From: DATFXF01 sp035258565
Lineage (GTDB): Bacteria; Acidobacteriota; Terriglobia; Acidiferrales; UBA7541
Assembly: GCA_035258565.1 (NCBI GenBank)
Contig: DATFXF010000211.1
Location: forward strand, 1 to 9,733
DNA length: 9,733 nucleotides
Reading direction: 5' to 3'
The first letter of the stretch is position 1. Every line of letters begins with the position of its first letter. Of this stretch, positions 7,304 through 9,733 are shown in pieces. The position numbers and the translations under genes are program-made. The notes below the pieces were generated by a model. It made no database searches, was not told where the DNA came from, and saw nothing but the letters and a program-made list of their open reading frames with translations.

Positions 7304-7327
7304 GGCCGCTTCGGAGACGAAGCGGTC
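7304..7327 (+). other. groES-groEL intercistronic hairpin with GAGA loop
   Basis: A ten-pair stem (GGCCGCTTCG at 7304-7313 with CGAAGCGGTC at 7318-7327, one G-U pair) is capped by GAGA, a GNRA-type tetraloop. It can be lengthened by two pairs past a bulged base. No U-run follows, so it should not terminate transcription. Intercistronic hairpins in groESL messages of other bacteria have been linked to processing that leaves more groEL than groES mRNA. That role is inferred here. Confidence 0.5.
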
Positions 7328-7369
7328 CGGCGGCTCGAAATTCTCAATCACCGAGGAGGATGAAGTCCT

Positions 7370-9001
<1,632 letters not shown>

Positions 9002-9096
9002 ACCCTGCGCCAAGCTCCTTGCGCCGCGCTTCGCGGCCAGGGGCGGCCACAGCGCGCTCCTTCCCACCTGATACACTTTTAGTCAGCGGAGGGATT

Positions 9097-9240
9097 ATGA
9101 GCGAAGACCCTAAGCGAGAGCTACCAGACGCCGAGCGGCCAGCGCCTAGCGAAGCACTGCAAGCGGAGTTGGAACCTCTGCCGGAAAACGAACAAGATCA
9201 TTGGGACGACTCGGATATGCAAAACACGCTTGGCGGATAG
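9097..9240 (+). CDS. small acidic protein downstream of groEL
   Basis: This is a 47-residue reading frame of unknown function. It is strongly acidic and Pro/Glu-rich (ELPDAERPAPSEALQAELE, then ENEQDHWDDSDMQNTLGG), with no membrane segment, no cysteine and little hydrophobic content, so it is probably disordered and soluble. GGAGGG lies three bases before the ATG, which is close but workable and supports this start over an in-frame TTG at 9019 inside the groEL trailer. It begins 95 bases after groEL on the same strand and could be read through from it, since no convincing terminator separates them. A hairpin starts directly after its stop codon. I do not recognise the family; a chance ORF remains possible. 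Confidence 0.55.
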   Translation: MSEDPKRELPDAERPAPSEALQAELEPLPENEQDHWDDSDMQNTLGG

Positions 9241-9260
9241 CAGTGTTGGGCTCAGCACTG
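9241..9260 (+). terminator. hairpin directly after the small ORF
   Basis: CAGTGTTG (9241-9248) pairs with CAGCACTG (9253-9260) around the tetraloop GGCT, giving eight pairs with one G-U. It starts at the first base after the stop codon. There is no adjacent U-run, only CCTTTT about a dozen bases later, so it may stabilise the 3' end of the message rather than terminate it. Confidence 0.35.
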
Positions 9261-9358
9261 CGACGAAGAAGCCTTTTCGCCAATGTGCGACGAGGGTCAT
9301 CTAAACGAACGCACAACAACGCTGCCCGATGCGGCAGGGCACTCTAAGATGGGGGGAA

Positions 9359-9388
9359 GCCTACCCCTGCTGGGTAGCGCCATTCTTT
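9359..9388 (+). terminator. candidate intrinsic terminator in the spacer
   Basis: GCCTACCC (9359-9366) pairs with GGGTAGcGC (9372-9380, one bulged C) around the loop CTGCT. The T-rich CATTCTTT follows, though it is short and interrupted. This is the best terminator-like structure downstream of groESL and the small ORF. A seven-base tandem repeat, ATCGATC twice, lies just after it (9391-9404). Confidence 0.35.
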
Positions 9389-9427
9389 AAATCGATCATC
9401 GATCAGAACCTGCTGTACGAGTTGGTT

Positions 9428-9457
9428 TTGAGCCTTTCCTGCGGCTGCTGACATACT
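9428..9457 (+). promoter_or_regulatory. weak promoter candidate before the 79-residue protein
   Basis: TTGAGC (9428-9433) and CATACT (9452-9457) are 18 bases apart, and a TG dinucleotide one base before CATACT resembles an extended -10. Each hexamer has two mismatches to consensus. Transcription would start near 9464, leaving a leader of only about a dozen bases before the GTG at 9476. Confidence 0.2.
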
Positions 9458-9475
9458 GTTCAAAGCAGGTGCCCA

Positions 9476-9715
9476 GTGGGTGACAACATCATCGTCCAGT
9501 ACGTCGGCTTCGAGGCCAAACCATCAGTCCGTGAGTACACCTTCAGCGTGCGGGAAACCTCGAACGAGCCACGCGACTTCACGCTGACTATTACGAACGA
9601 AGCCTTTGACTCCCATCGTGCACGTTATCAGGATGCTCCTGACATTTGCTCCCTGAGGCTCCATCGCGAACTAGCCACCTACGCCAACCATCCCGGCAAA
9701 GGGTCGAACCTATGA
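9476..9715 (+). CDS. conserved-looking hypothetical protein, 79 residues
   Basis: This small soluble protein is of unknown function. Its first half alternates polar and hydrophobic residues (NIIVQYVGFEAKPSVREYTF, then VRETSNEPRDFTLTITNEAF), suggesting a beta-sheet fold. The second half (RARYQDAPDICSLRLHRELA) looks helical. It has no signal peptide or membrane segment. The composition looks coding, and the pattern recalls small uncharacterised proteins of acidobacterial genomes, but I cannot name a family. The only start in this frame after the stop at 9449-9451 is GTG, with AGCAGG (one mismatch to the Shine-Dalgarno consensus) six bases upstream. The stop codon overlaps an ATG in the motif ATGA, so translation may be coupled to a following gene. 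Confidence 0.65.
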   Translation: MGDNIIVQYVGFEAKPSVREYTFSVRETSNEPRDFTLTITNEAFDSHRARYQDAPDICSLRLHRELATYANHPGKGSNL

Positions 9716-9733
9716 CGATGGCCGACCGACGTT
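9712..9733 (+). CDS. possible gene start leaving the right edge
   Basis: An ATG at 9712 overlaps the stop of the preceding gene by four bases (ATGA) and stays open to the edge (MTMADRR, seven codons); a second in-frame ATG lies at 9718. AAAGGG (9698-9703) sits eight bases upstream. The overlap pattern is typical of coupled genes, but the visible stretch is too short to identify anything. Confidence 0.3.

Noticed and set aside
9019..9096. TTG-initiated extension of the small acidic ORF
   Set aside because: The extension is Arg/Pro-rich, unlike the acidic body, and GGAGGG is placed for the ATG at 9097.
9283..9390. 35-codon plus-strand frame (MCDEGHLNER...) in the spacer
   Set aside because: No ribosome site and no recognisable pattern; it competes with the overlapping frame and the hairpin.
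9391..9404. ATCGATC tandem repeat
   Set aside because: Only two seven-base copies; too short to call a binding site or repeat element.
9329..9451. 40-codon plus-strand frame (MRQGTLRWGE...) ending at a TGA in the same frame as the 79-residue gene
   Set aside because: No ribosome site, it overlaps the candidate terminator hairpin, and codon use is not convincing. Reading through TGA as selenocysteine was considered, but no supporting structure was seen.

Overview
The window looks like a chromosomal segment of a GC-rich, Gram-negative-type bacterium, most likely an acidobacterium or a relative. This placement is an inference from the GroEL sequence (N-terminus MAKQIVTGENSRQSILRGVN, then LADAVKITLGPKGRN) and from an ABC ATPase resembling the outer-membrane lipid-transport ATPase MlaF. 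No marker settles the phylum. No insertion sequence, phage gene, CRISPR array or RNA gene was found.

Layout. Bases 1-310 hold no convincing gene; there is a polypurine tract and a possible gene start running off the left edge. Bases 311-6719 carry four genes on the minus strand, in transcription order: a membrane sensor histidine kinase (4752-6719), a sigma-54-dependent NtrC-type response regulator (3317-4702), an MlaF-like ABC ATPase (2453-3265) and an OPT-family transporter (311-2353). Gaps are 49, 51 and 99 bases, so they are probably one transcription unit. Bases 6720-6970 are a divergent promoter region. Bases 6971-9001 are groES and groEL on the plus strand, behind a sigma-70-type promoter that overlaps a perfect CIRCE operator. 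Downstream are a 47-residue acidic small ORF (9097-9240), a 235-base spacer with two hairpins, a 79-residue protein (9476-9715), and a possible overlapping gene leaving the right edge.

How the genes work together. groESL is a classical HrcA/CIRCE-regulated chaperonin operon. The kinase and regulator form a cognate two-component pair. The two genes downstream suggest that the pair sits in one operon with envelope transport functions, one lipid-type ATPase without its permease and one peptide or metal-chelate transporter. That link is inferred from gene order only; no sigma-54 (-24/-12) promoter was recognised in the intergenic regions.

The window is mostly ordinary. The points most worth a second look are the four-gene unit with its orphan ATPase, the Asn in place of the usual acidic residue after the kinase's phospho-accepting His, the Gly in place of Pro after the regulator's conserved Lys, and the small acidic ORF behind groEL.
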